Assembly: GCA_002478685.1 (NCBI GenBank)
Contig: DLPY01000071.1
Location: forward strand, 1-18,984
DNA from: Flavobacteriaceae bacterium UBA7446
GTDB taxonomy: Bacteria > Bacteroidota > Bacteroidia > Flavobacteriales > Flavobacteriaceae
Reading direction: 5' to 3'
DNA length: 18,984 nt
This document shows, piece after piece, positions 8,090-14,396 of the stretch. The stretch's first letter is position 1; each line of letters opens with the position of its first letter. The translations under genes were made by a program, and so were the position numbers. Below the pieces are notes generated by a model. It did not search any database and was not told the origin of the DNA. It worked only from the letters and a program-made list of their open reading frames with translations.

Positions 8090-9240
8090 AATGCGTTTGT
8101 AATCTGTACGTTTTCATTTTCTTTTACCAAACGAGCGCCTTCGTCAATAACACGGTCAGCTGTGCGAAGCCCTTCCAATACCTCAACAACATCGCCTTCA
8201 ACACGCCCTGTTTTGATAAAGCGTTTTTCAGCTTTGTTGCTTTTATTAATGACATAAACATATTGCTCGCCGGAAAAATTTTCAGAAACAACTTCAAGCG
8301 GAATTGCAATAGCGTTAGGATTTTGATAATCCACCAAACGCACTGTAGTAATGAGATTGGGCGCAAGCGCGATTGATTTATCTGCCGAAATAGAAATTTT
8401 AAACGTTCTGTTACCTGTATTGATATGTGTTCCTTTGTGGATAACCTTGCTGCTGTATGTGTGGTTTAAAACGGGAATTTCTACTTGGGCAATAGTTCCT
8501 TTGTTGATGTTTGAGAAATAGCGTTCAGGCACATCTACCTCTACGTACATACTGCTTAAATTTACGAGCCTTAAAAGCGGTTGAGCACTCGGTGACACCA
8601 ACTGCCCAACTTCTGTCACAATATCATCTATACGACCTGAGAAGGGTGCAAACAATTTAGTTTTACTCAATTGTTGTTGCAATTGCTCATAGCCTTTATG
8701 CTGACTTTCAAAAGCTGTTTTGGCTTGCAAATACTCCATTTCCGAACCAATGTTTTGTTCCCACAACCGTTGTTGACGCTCAAACAAGGTCTTTGCCAAA
8801 TCCAATTGTACTTTTTGAAGTGCTGCATTTTCAGCTAAGCCACCGTCATTAATGGTAACAAGCAAATCCCCTTTTACCACTTGTTGTCCTTCTTTTACAT
8901 GAATGGCTTTTACGACACCCATAAACTCGGCATTTAACATCAAGTTTTGGTTTGTTTTGACCTCACCTTGTAACACTACTGTATGGGCAAAGGCAGTTTC
9001 TTGAACAGCAAATACTGTAACTAAAGATCGCTTTTTGTCTTTGTCAAAACTGTCAATGGCATCCATTACAAGATTTAATTCTGACTTTATGGTATTGTTT
9101 TGCTTTACCAATTCAGCTTGACGTGCACGCAAGCCCTCCACATTTTGCTGATCAATAAGCGTTTGCGTATTTGGTTTTTCGGCAGGGCTACATGCAAAAA
9201 CAAGACTAAAAATTGAGGTTAAAAAAATACTTTTTTTCAT
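8086..9240 (-). CDS. RND efflux periplasmic adaptor (membrane fusion protein), lipoprotein
   Basis: Links the inner-membrane RND pump to the outer-membrane channel. The 384-residue protein begins with a lipoprotein signal peptide; the lipobox is VFAC, with the lipidated cysteine at C17. An N-terminal coiled-coil stretch (about 28-70, rich in Gln, Leu, Lys and Asn) is followed by the lipoyl half-motifs around 95-125 (GVVKAIHVKEGQQV) and 195-220 (LFAPFSGRIDDIV), with the alpha-hairpin between them (about 130-190). The beta-barrel (VEVDVPERYF) and membrane-proximal domain complete it. Both ends overlap neighbours by 4 bp as ATGA, so translation is coupled to the TolC-like and RND genes. Confidence 0.94.
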   Translation of the reverse strand: MKKSIFLTSIFSLVFACSPAEKPNTQTLIDQQNVEGLRARQAELVKQNNTIKSELNLVMDAIDSFDKDKKRSLVTVFAVQETAFAHTVVLQGEVKTNQNLMLNAEFMGVVKAIHVKEGQQVVKGDLLVTINDGGLAENAALQKVQLDLAKTLFERQQRLWEQNIGSEMEYLQAKTAFESQHKGYEQLQQQLSKTKLFAPFSGRIDDIVTEVGQLVSPSAQPLLRLVNLSSMYVEVDVPERYFSNINKGTIAQVEIPVLNHTYSSKVIHKGTHINTGNRTFKISISADKSIALAPNLITTVRLVDYQNPNAIAIPLEVVSENFSGEQYVYVINKSNKAEKRFIKTGRVEGDVVEVLEGLRTADRVIDEGARLVKENENVQITNAL

Positions 9241-10565
9241 TTGTCAGAAGTTACAGGGTTTAGTAATAGGGATAAAGATGTTTTGGAAACAACGAGTTGT
9301 TGCATCGCGGTTAGGTAATCGTTTTGTGCGTCATACAGTTGGGTTTGCGCTTGGCGTAATGTAAACCCAGACACTAATCCTTCTTTAAATTTGATTTGAT
9401 TTTTTTTCTCAATGGCTGAAGCTAACGCCAAATTCGCGGCAGTAGTTTTCATGTTTTCTAAATTAAACTGTACTGCATTTCGCAGCTTGCTCTCTTGTAA
9501 TAAAAGCTCTTGCTCAACATTTTTCGCTAGATTTTTAGCCTGCTCTAGCGCAAGCTTTGCTTGTTGTCTTTTGGCTTGTGATTGAAAACTACTAAACACA
9601 GGAAAGCTGAGATTTAGCCCAAAAATTCCCCTGCCAAACCAATTTTGCTCGGTCTGGGTAAATGCAAATTCTTGGTTATAGCCGTCGTAACCACCGCTAA
9701 GGTAAGCGGATATTTTTGGCAACGATTTATAGCGTTCAAGCTTAAGCAAAAGCTCCTTGCTGCGAATATCGTTTTGTGCCATTTGATAGTCAATATTGTT
9801 TTTAAGTGTGAACGTCTCGCTAAGTTCACTTTGGAGCTGCAACGCAAGGCCTTCGAGGGTGTTGCCTAGTGCAAGCGGTGTGTCAAGCTCCATACCTATC
9901 ACATAACGCAACACATTTTTAGCAACAGTCGCCATTTGTTTGGTATAGGTAAGAGAGCTTTGCAACGATGTCGTAATGAGTTGTAACTGTTGGACATTTT
10001 CTTCCTCAGTCAGACCGTTTTCAAAAATTGCTTTGATTTCACTAAGATTTTGTTCTGCTGCTTCTAGATTTTGTTCCAAAACACCTACTTGCGCTTTCGC
10101 CAACAGCGCATTTACATAGGCGTCTGTAGTTGCTTGGATTATGGCTTGCTCGGTTTTGGTGTATACTTGCTTAGAAATACGCAAATAAATTTCAGAGGCT
10201 TGTAACCCCACCAAATACGACCCGTCAAAAATGAGTTGTTCTAAACGCAACCCTGCATTAGCACTTTGCTCAGTGCCAAAAATAATTTCGTTATACTCGC
10301 CAGCTTGCCCACCAAAAAACTCAGCAGGAATCAGCGAAACAGGTTGTTTGATTGCATTGACATACCCTGCAGATAGCGATACTTGTGGCAATCCAATGGC
10401 AATTGTTTCCCAACGTTTTTGGCGCGCCATTTGGATGTCCTTATTAGCATTTTGCAACGTACGGTTGTTTGTTTTTGCAAGCTTAATGGCGTCGCTTAAG
10501 TCTAGTTGTTGTGCCGACACAAAATAGGAGCACATTAGAAAAAGACATAAAAAAAGTTTAGACAT
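9237..10565 (-). CDS. TolC-like outer membrane efflux protein
   Basis: Outer-membrane channel of the tripartite exporter. With the start chosen here the protein is 442 residues, opening with a clean signal peptide (MSKLFLCLFLMCSYFVSAQQ). It then shows the two-fold repeat of long heptad-rich alpha-helices typical of outer membrane efflux proteins (LDLSDAIKLAKTNN at the mature start; FTLRQAQTQLYDAQNDYL in the second half). A longer in-frame reading up to 10622 adds residues that destroy the signal peptide and lie inside tetR, so I reject it. An ATG at 10571 adding two residues is possible. The start overlaps the tetR stop by 8 bp, and the stop overlaps the adaptor ATG (ATGA). Confidence 0.93.
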   Translation of the reverse strand: MSKLFLCLFLMCSYFVSAQQLDLSDAIKLAKTNNRTLQNANKDIQMARQKRWETIAIGLPQVSLSAGYVNAIKQPVSLIPAEFFGGQAGEYNEIIFGTEQSANAGLRLEQLIFDGSYLVGLQASEIYLRISKQVYTKTEQAIIQATTDAYVNALLAKAQVGVLEQNLEAAEQNLSEIKAIFENGLTEEENVQQLQLITTSLQSSLTYTKQMATVAKNVLRYVIGMELDTPLALGNTLEGLALQLQSELSETFTLKNNIDYQMAQNDIRSKELLLKLERYKSLPKISAYLSGGYDGYNQEFAFTQTEQNWFGRGIFGLNLSFPVFSSFQSQAKRQQAKLALEQAKNLAKNVEQELLLQESKLRNAVQFNLENMKTTAANLALASAIEKKNQIKFKEGLVSGFTLRQAQTQLYDAQNDYLTAMQQLVVSKTSLSLLLNPVTSDK

Positions 10566-11160
10566 GGGCATGGTTTTCAAAGTTGTTAAAAATGGCAATT
10601 CCTGATTCGGTGCAAATGGCACGAACGTGATATTCTAAATAATCGGTCATTAGTTGGCTGTGCTGAAACATGTTGGGGGGGAAAAGACGTTGGTCTTTAA
10701 TGCCCATCATACCGTTAAAGTAAAGTCTTGCCGTAAATCGAATGTTTAGATTTGAGCGAAACAACCCCAACGAAACGCCCTTTTCAAGACAATTACTCAT
10801 CTGTGTAATCATAAATGTCATCTGCTTTTCTTTGAGTTCTTTAAAAATATCTGGATAGAATTTTTGTAGCTGGAATTGAGGAGATATTTTTTCATTTTTG
10901 ATTTGGCGCATCATAAACATTTTTATGTCATATAATTCTGCAATGGGGTTGCTGGCATTGTTGCTAATCTTAGAAATTTCACCCGTTACGTAATCAAAAA
11001 AATGAAACACGCAGTTTTTTACAAGAATTTCTTTGTTTGGAAAATGGGCGTAAAGCGTTTTTTTCGAAATACCGAGTTTATGAGCAATATCGTTCATGGT
11101 AACGCTTTTGAATCCAAGCGTTAGGAACATTTCGGCACAAGACGAAAGTATTTTTTCCAT
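10558..11160 (-). CDS. TetR-family transcriptional regulator of the efflux operon
   Basis: A 200-residue DNA-binding regulator. The N-terminal helix-turn-helix (about residues 1-50) has the TetR signature: LTLGFKSVTMNDIAHKLGIS then KKTLYAHFPNKEILV. The C-terminal ligand domain (about 60-200) is unlike any I can assign to a specific ligand. I start at the ATG at 11160 because it places the helix-turn-helix at the normal distance from the N-terminus; a longer frame up to 11202 would run through the promoter. It is the first gene of the operon, and its stop overlaps the tolC-like start by 8 bp. A perfect inverted repeat lies over its promoter, so autoregulation, with the whole pump induced by ligand, is likely. 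The ligand is unknown. Confidence 0.92.
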   Translation of the reverse strand: MEKILSSCAEMFLTLGFKSVTMNDIAHKLGISKKTLYAHFPNKEILVKNCVFHFFDYVTGEISKISNNASNPIAELYDIKMFMMRQIKNEKISPQFQLQKFYPDIFKELKEKQMTFMITQMSNCLEKGVSLGLFRSNLNIRFTARLYFNGMMGIKDQRLFPPNMFQHSQLMTDYLEYHVRAICTESGIAIFNNFENHAHV

Positions 11161-11172
11161 AGCAATATGAGA

Positions 11173-11203
11173 CAAAAATACGCAGGAAACTTTTAAAACC
11201 AAA
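11173..11203 (-). promoter_or_regulatory. Promoter of the tetR-tolC-adaptor-RND operon
   Basis: On the minus strand TTTG (11203-11200) is followed after exactly 19 nt by TATTTTTG (11180-11173). This is the full Bacteroidota sigma consensus TTTG-N19-TAnnTTTG. Transcription should start near 11168, giving a leader under 10 nt before the tetR ATG at 11160. Confidence 0.8.
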
Positions 11204-11211
11204 AAAGTTTC
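11186..11211. promoter_or_regulatory. Candidate TetR operator (perfect 9-bp inverted repeat)
   Basis: GAAACTTTT (11186-11194) and AAAAGTTTC (11203-11211) are perfect reverse complements separated by 8 nt. The element covers the -33 box and most of the promoter spacer of the tetR operon, where a repressor would block polymerase. Size (26 bp) and symmetry fit TetR-family operators. Assignment to this TetR is inferred from location. Confidence 0.6.
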
Positions 11212-11255
11212 TACAGTTTATAATTTCTTAATGTTTCCATTACAATTCCTTGACG

Positions 11256-11263
11256 TATTTTTA
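11256..11263 (+). promoter_or_regulatory. Candidate -7 box of the polyprenyl synthase gene
   Basis: TATTTTTA matches TAnnTTTG at all but the last position and ends 15 nt before the ATG at 11279. The region about 19 nt upstream reads TTT rather than TTG, so the match is partial. Confidence 0.35.
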
Positions 11264-11278
11264 CAAAAACGTCTTTCC

Positions 11279-12253
11279 ATGGAATTTTTGATCGCTTATC
11301 AAAAACTTGTGTCGGATTCGTTATCTGAAATAAATCAAGGAAAATCTCCGCAAGGGCTATACGCCCCCATTGATTATTTGCTTGCTCTAGGCGGTAAGCG
11401 GCTACGTCCAGTGCTTGTGCTTATGGCGTGTAAGGCGTTTGGTAAAGACCCAAAACAAGCGCTACCAGCAGCGCAAGCGATTGAAGTGTTTCATAATTTC
11501 ACGCTAATGCACGATGACATCATGGATAATGCAAGCATTAGAAGAGGGGCACAGACGGTTCACGAAAAATGGGACCTTAACACCGCTATTCTTTCGGGCG
11601 ATGCCATGTTGGTTCAGGCATATACGTTTTTGAATAGATATGAACCGCAGCTATTTCAATCGCTTACAACACTTTTCAGCAAGACGGCACTTGAGGTTTG
11701 CGAAGGACAACAATATGACGTTGATTTTGAATCTCGTAATGATGTAAGTATTGAAAACTACTTGGAAATGATTCGTCTAAAAACCGCCGTTTTGGTGGGT
11801 TGCGCCATGCAAATGGGTGCATGGGTTGGAGGCGCCTCGGATGAAAGTGCTCAACTGCTTTACCAATTTGGTGAGCAACTAGGTATTGCCTTCCAACTTC
11901 AAGACGATTACTTAGACACTTTTGGCGATTCAGCCAATTTTGGTAAGCGAATAGGTGGTGATATTGCCGAAAACAAAAAGACCATTTTGGTACATTTGGC
12001 TAACATCAATGGTGCTGAAAATCAGCGAAAAGCATTGCAAAAATGGTTATCAGAATCGCCTAAAGACGACACTGAAAAAATAGCTGGTGTAACACAACTT
12101 TTTAAAGACACGGGCGCTGACACTGCAACATTGGACTATGTGCAAGGGTTTACGCAACAAGCATTTGATGCGCTTGAAAAAGTAAATCTCAGTCAAGAAA
12201 TGAAGCAATACTTTGTTGCTTTTGGAAATTGGCTAATGCAACGAACGAACTAA
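11279..12253 (+). CDS. Polyprenyl diphosphate synthase, probably geranylgeranyl diphosphate synthase
   Basis: Condenses isopentenyl diphosphate onto allylic diphosphates. The 324-residue trans-prenyltransferase has GGKRLRP (38-44), the first Asp-rich motif DDIMD (79-83), RRG shortly after it (88-90), and the second Asp-rich motif DDYLD (209-213). The first motif has no two-residue insertion; the fifth residue before it is Phe (F74) and the fourth is Thr (T75). By the known chain-length rules this pattern resembles type I (archaeal-like) GGPP synthases rather than type I or II FPP synthases, which agrees with the facing crtY gene. A longer product for menaquinone side chains cannot be excluded. 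I start at 11279 (MEFLIAYQ) rather than 11231, because the upstream extension covers the likely promoter. The stop lies inside the 3' end of crtY (21-bp overlap). Confidence 0.9.
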   Translation: MEFLIAYQKLVSDSLSEINQGKSPQGLYAPIDYLLALGGKRLRPVLVLMACKAFGKDPKQALPAAQAIEVFHNFTLMHDDIMDNASIRRGAQTVHEKWDLNTAILSGDAMLVQAYTFLNRYEPQLFQSLTTLFSKTALEVCEGQQYDVDFESRNDVSIENYLEMIRLKTAVLVGCAMQMGAWVGGASDESAQLLYQFGEQLGIAFQLQDDYLDTFGDSANFGKRIGGDIAENKKTILVHLANINGAENQRKALQKWLSESPKDDTEKIAGVTQLFKDTGADTATLDYVQGFTQQAFDALEKVNLSQEMKQYFVAFGNWLMQRTN

Positions 12254-13396
12254 ACGGCGTAAAAGTTCTCCTATAAACATTACTACGGGAAAACTTCTCA
12301 TAATACGAATCTCCTGCTTAAAAGTGGTTTTTTCATCTAAAAAACGAAGTATGGTAATTGGATTATTATGTTGAAACAGTTTAGAAAATAAAAAGCTTCC
12401 TTTATGGTTGTAACGTGCCAATACATCCAAAAAGAGTAAATCGTACCACCAAAAGCGGTTTCGCTTTTCAAAAAGTCGCATATCGGATTGTGTAATCAAA
12501 AACGAAACAAGTTTTTTGGCCTTTTGCTCTATGAATTTAAATGTAAATCCCGTACTGGCTTTTGTCCAGCCTCCTGCCGAACCGATATGTAGTACTCGTT
12601 CGCTATTGTGTTTTGAAAACGGGTAGCAGGTCATGGGAATATTCCCTTGCTCTGTCTCTACAATGCGGTAGTTTCGGACATTTTTTTGGGTCAGGTATTT
12701 GCGAATTTCACGCTCATATTCAGCAATTTGAAGTAAGTTTTTCGAAAACAAGGTGTATTCTACTAATGCTTCAGTAGCGCTTAAGGGAAGCAGATACATA
12801 AAGCGTGTGTTTCCTTTTTGTGCCACGCAAAAATCCATAAAGTTAGCAGTGCTAGCGTCAAAACAATCTTCATCGGTTTTGATAAACCAACCCACAAAAT
12901 GTTGTTGTAAAACGGGATATTTGGATTGCTGTCGTACTACGCTCCAATCAAAAATACTATTAAAAAAATATGCCCCTGCATAGATGTTTTGGTCGGTATA
13001 AACGTCAACCCATTCAGCATTTGGTTTAAATGTTTCAACCTTTTCATAGCGCAGTTTGATATTTTTATTTTTTGCAATGAGTTCACGTACGTGGGTATAG
13101 TAAGTATTACTGCGAACCATCTTATAGGCATACGGCAAAATGGACTCTTTTAGTTGAATGGATTCAGATGAAAACGTTATGTTTTCCCATTGGGAGTGAA
13201 CAAAAGGCAACCAATCATTCTTTGATTTTTCCTCCCAAAAACACCATGTTCTGTCGTTGGCCTTATTGGTGTTCTGTTCTAAAATAAGGATTGACTTTTT
13301 AGCAAATTGTTTATGCTCAAGGAATTTCCCTACAATTTGCAGCGTTGCTGCACCAGCTCCCGCAAAAATATAATCGTATCCGCCATTTTTTTTCAC
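12233..13396 (-). CDS. crtY: Lycopene beta-cyclase (CrtY type)
   Basis: Cyclises lycopene ends to beta-rings (beta-carotene, on the way to zeaxanthin-type pigments common in marine flavobacteria). The 387-residue flavoprotein-like enzyme has an N-terminal dinucleotide-binding strand-loop (DYIFAGAGAAT, 8-18) with the acidic E40 closing the fold, the CrtY signature DRTWCFWE (48-55), and later IPMTCYPF and LHIGSAGGWTKASTGF segments typical of bacterial CrtY. The start is a GTG at 13396; no in-frame ATG precedes the dinucleotide-binding motif, and stem-like start codons further up look unconvincing. It lies alone: no crtB, crtI, crtZ or crtW is in the window. The 3' end overlaps the polyprenyl synthase gene by 21 bp. 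Confidence 0.9.
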   Translation of the reverse strand: MKKNGGYDYIFAGAGAATLQIVGKFLEHKQFAKKSILILEQNTNKANDRTWCFWEEKSKNDWLPFVHSQWENITFSSESIQLKESILPYAYKMVRSNTYYTHVRELIAKNKNIKLRYEKVETFKPNAEWVDVYTDQNIYAGAYFFNSIFDWSVVRQQSKYPVLQQHFVGWFIKTDEDCFDASTANFMDFCVAQKGNTRFMYLLPLSATEALVEYTLFSKNLLQIAEYEREIRKYLTQKNVRNYRIVETEQGNIPMTCYPFSKHNSERVLHIGSAGGWTKASTGFTFKFIEQKAKKLVSFLITQSDMRLFEKRNRFWWYDLLFLDVLARYNHKGSFLFSKLFQHNNPITILRFLDEKTTFKQEIRIMRSFPVVMFIGELLRRLVRSLH

Positions 13397-13401
13397 CTTT
13401 T

Positions 13402-13409
13402 CAAACCTA
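13402..13409 (-). promoter_or_regulatory. -7 box of crtY
   Basis: TAGGTTTG on the minus strand is a perfect TAnnTTTG match ending 5 nt before the GTG start of crtY. No good -33 box is visible (TTC at the expected distance). If used, the transcript would start at or within a base or two of the start codon. Confidence 0.4.
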
Positions 13410-13423
13410 CAAAAATCTTTGTA
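13408..13423. promoter_or_regulatory. 16-bp inverted repeat between crtY and the ZIP gene
   Basis: TACAAA-AATC-TTTGTA has perfect 6-bp arms and a 4-nt centre. It overlaps the start of the crtY -7 box on one side and contains the -33 TTTG of the ZIP promoter on the other, so a bound protein could affect both divergent genes. No regulator gene for it is adjacent. Confidence 0.35.
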
Positions 13424-13446
13424 AAAGCGGAATAATTATATATTTA
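13418..13446 (+). promoter_or_regulatory. Promoter of the ZIP transporter gene
   Basis: TTTG at 13418-13421 and TATATTTA at 13439-13446 (one mismatch to TAnnTTTG) are separated by 17 nt. The -7 box ends 5 nt before the ATG at 13452, so the leader would be very short or absent. Confidence 0.5.
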
Positions 13447-13451
13447 CACCT

Positions 13452-14273
13452 ATGTTTGAATCCATACTTCACTTTTTTGAAAATACGCCGCCAGTGTTGG
13501 GTGCGTTGTATGCTACCCTTTTTACATGGGGATTAACCGCACTTGGCGCATCATTTGTGTTCTTTTTTAAAACCATGAATCGTGCTGTTTTGGATGGCAT
13601 GTTGGGGTTTACCGGAGGCGTTATGATAGCTGCTAGCTTTTGGAGTTTACTTGCCCCCAGTATTGACATGAGTCCTGGTAAGGGTTTTATAAAAGTAATT
13701 CCTGCTGCGGTTGGATTTACGTTGGGCGCCCTTTTCATTTTTGGATTGGACAAAGTATTACCTCACCTGCATATCAATTTTAAAGAATCGGAAGGTATAA
13801 AAACACCATGGCACCGCACAATACTTATGGTACTTGCCATCACGCTACACAATATTCCCGAAGGATTGGCGGTTGGTGTATTGTTTGGTGGTGTTGCTGT
13901 GGGCTTACCCGAGGCCTCTATTGCCGGAGCAGTGGTGTTAGCGCTTGGTATTGGCATTCAAAATTTTCCTGAAGGCATTGCGGTATCTATGCCTATGCGC
14001 CGCTTGGGACTTAGTAGGCGTAAAAGCTTTTTTTATGGGCAATCATCGGCAATTGTAGAGCCCATTGCGGGTGTAATTGGTGCTCTTGCCGTTACTTTTT
14101 TTACGCCTATTTTGCCTTATGCACTTGCGTTTGCGGCGGGTGCCATGATTTTTGTGGTGGTAGAAGAAGTAATTCCCGAATCCCAACAAGATAAGTTCAC
14201 GGATATAGCTACTATGGGATTTATTGTGGGGTTTGTAGTCATGATGACATTAGACGTTGCTTTGGGCGGTTAG
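13452..14273 (+). CDS. ZIP-family divalent metal transporter (GufA-like)
   Basis: Inner-membrane uptake transporter for zinc or other divalent metals (iron and manganese are also possible in this family). The 273-residue protein has about eight hydrophobic segments and the paired metal-site motifs HNIPEG (133-138, TM4) and QNFPEG (170-175, TM5), the binuclear centre of ZIP proteins. Supporting acidic residues are E203 (SSAIVEP) and E238-E239 (VVEEVIPES). The intracellular loop has a few histidines (HLHINF at 105-110, H121) rather than a long His-rich tract. The gene has its own promoter in the 55-nt divergent gap with crtY, and its stop overlaps the FeoB-associated gene by 4 bp. Placement next to feo fits metal homeostasis, but the substrate is not readable from sequence. 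Confidence 0.93.
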   Translation: MFESILHFFENTPPVLGALYATLFTWGLTALGASFVFFFKTMNRAVLDGMLGFTGGVMIAASFWSLLAPSIDMSPGKGFIKVIPAAVGFTLGALFIFGLDKVLPHLHINFKESEGIKTPWHRTILMVLAITLHNIPEGLAVGVLFGGVAVGLPEASIAGAVVLALGIGIQNFPEGIAVSMPMRRLGLSRRKSFFYGQSSAIVEPIAGVIGALAVTFFTPILPYALAFAAGAMIFVVVEEVIPESQQDKFTDIATMGFIVGFVVMMTLDVALGG

Positions 14274-14395
14274 TGGCACCCGCAATCTTTGCTGTAAGAA
14301 ATACAGCTAGAAGATGGTTTTTTTCGAGGTCTAAATTTTTGCACTAAAAAATAAATGGCCCAAAGTACAGCGACGCTAATGATTACCTTTTCCAT
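14270..14395 (-). CDS. FeoB-associated Cys-rich membrane protein (41 residues)
   Basis: A short minus-strand ORF starting one nucleotide after the feoB stop (ATG at 14395-14393). The 41 residues begin MEKVIISVAVLWAIYFLVQK, a single membrane helix (about 4-19), followed by a basic stretch (KFRPRKK) and a Cys-rich cytoplasmic-looking tail with C31, C38 and C40 (CGCH end). This is the layout of the FeoB-associated Cys-rich membrane proteins found after feoB in many bacteria lacking FeoC. A role in Feo complex assembly or iron/redox sensing is a family-level suggestion, not shown here. It is too short for ordinary ORF filters. The stop overlaps the converging ZIP stop by 4 bp. Confidence 0.9.
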   Translation of the reverse strand: MEKVIISVAVLWAIYFLVQKFRPRKKPSSSCISYSKDCGCH

Positions 14396-14396
14396 A

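Noticed and set aside
10566..10622. N-terminal extension of the TolC-like protein
   Set aside because: It would place 19 residues before a textbook signal peptide and lie inside tetR; the start at 10565 is preferred.
11161..11202. N-terminal extension of the TetR regulator
   Set aside because: It would translate the promoter and operator region; the helix-turn-helix position favours the start at 11160.
13469..13753. 94-residue minus-strand ORF opposite the ZIP transporter gene
   Set aside because: Its translation is Pro/Asn/Ala-rich, as expected from the reverse strand of a membrane protein gene; no start signal or recognisable domain.
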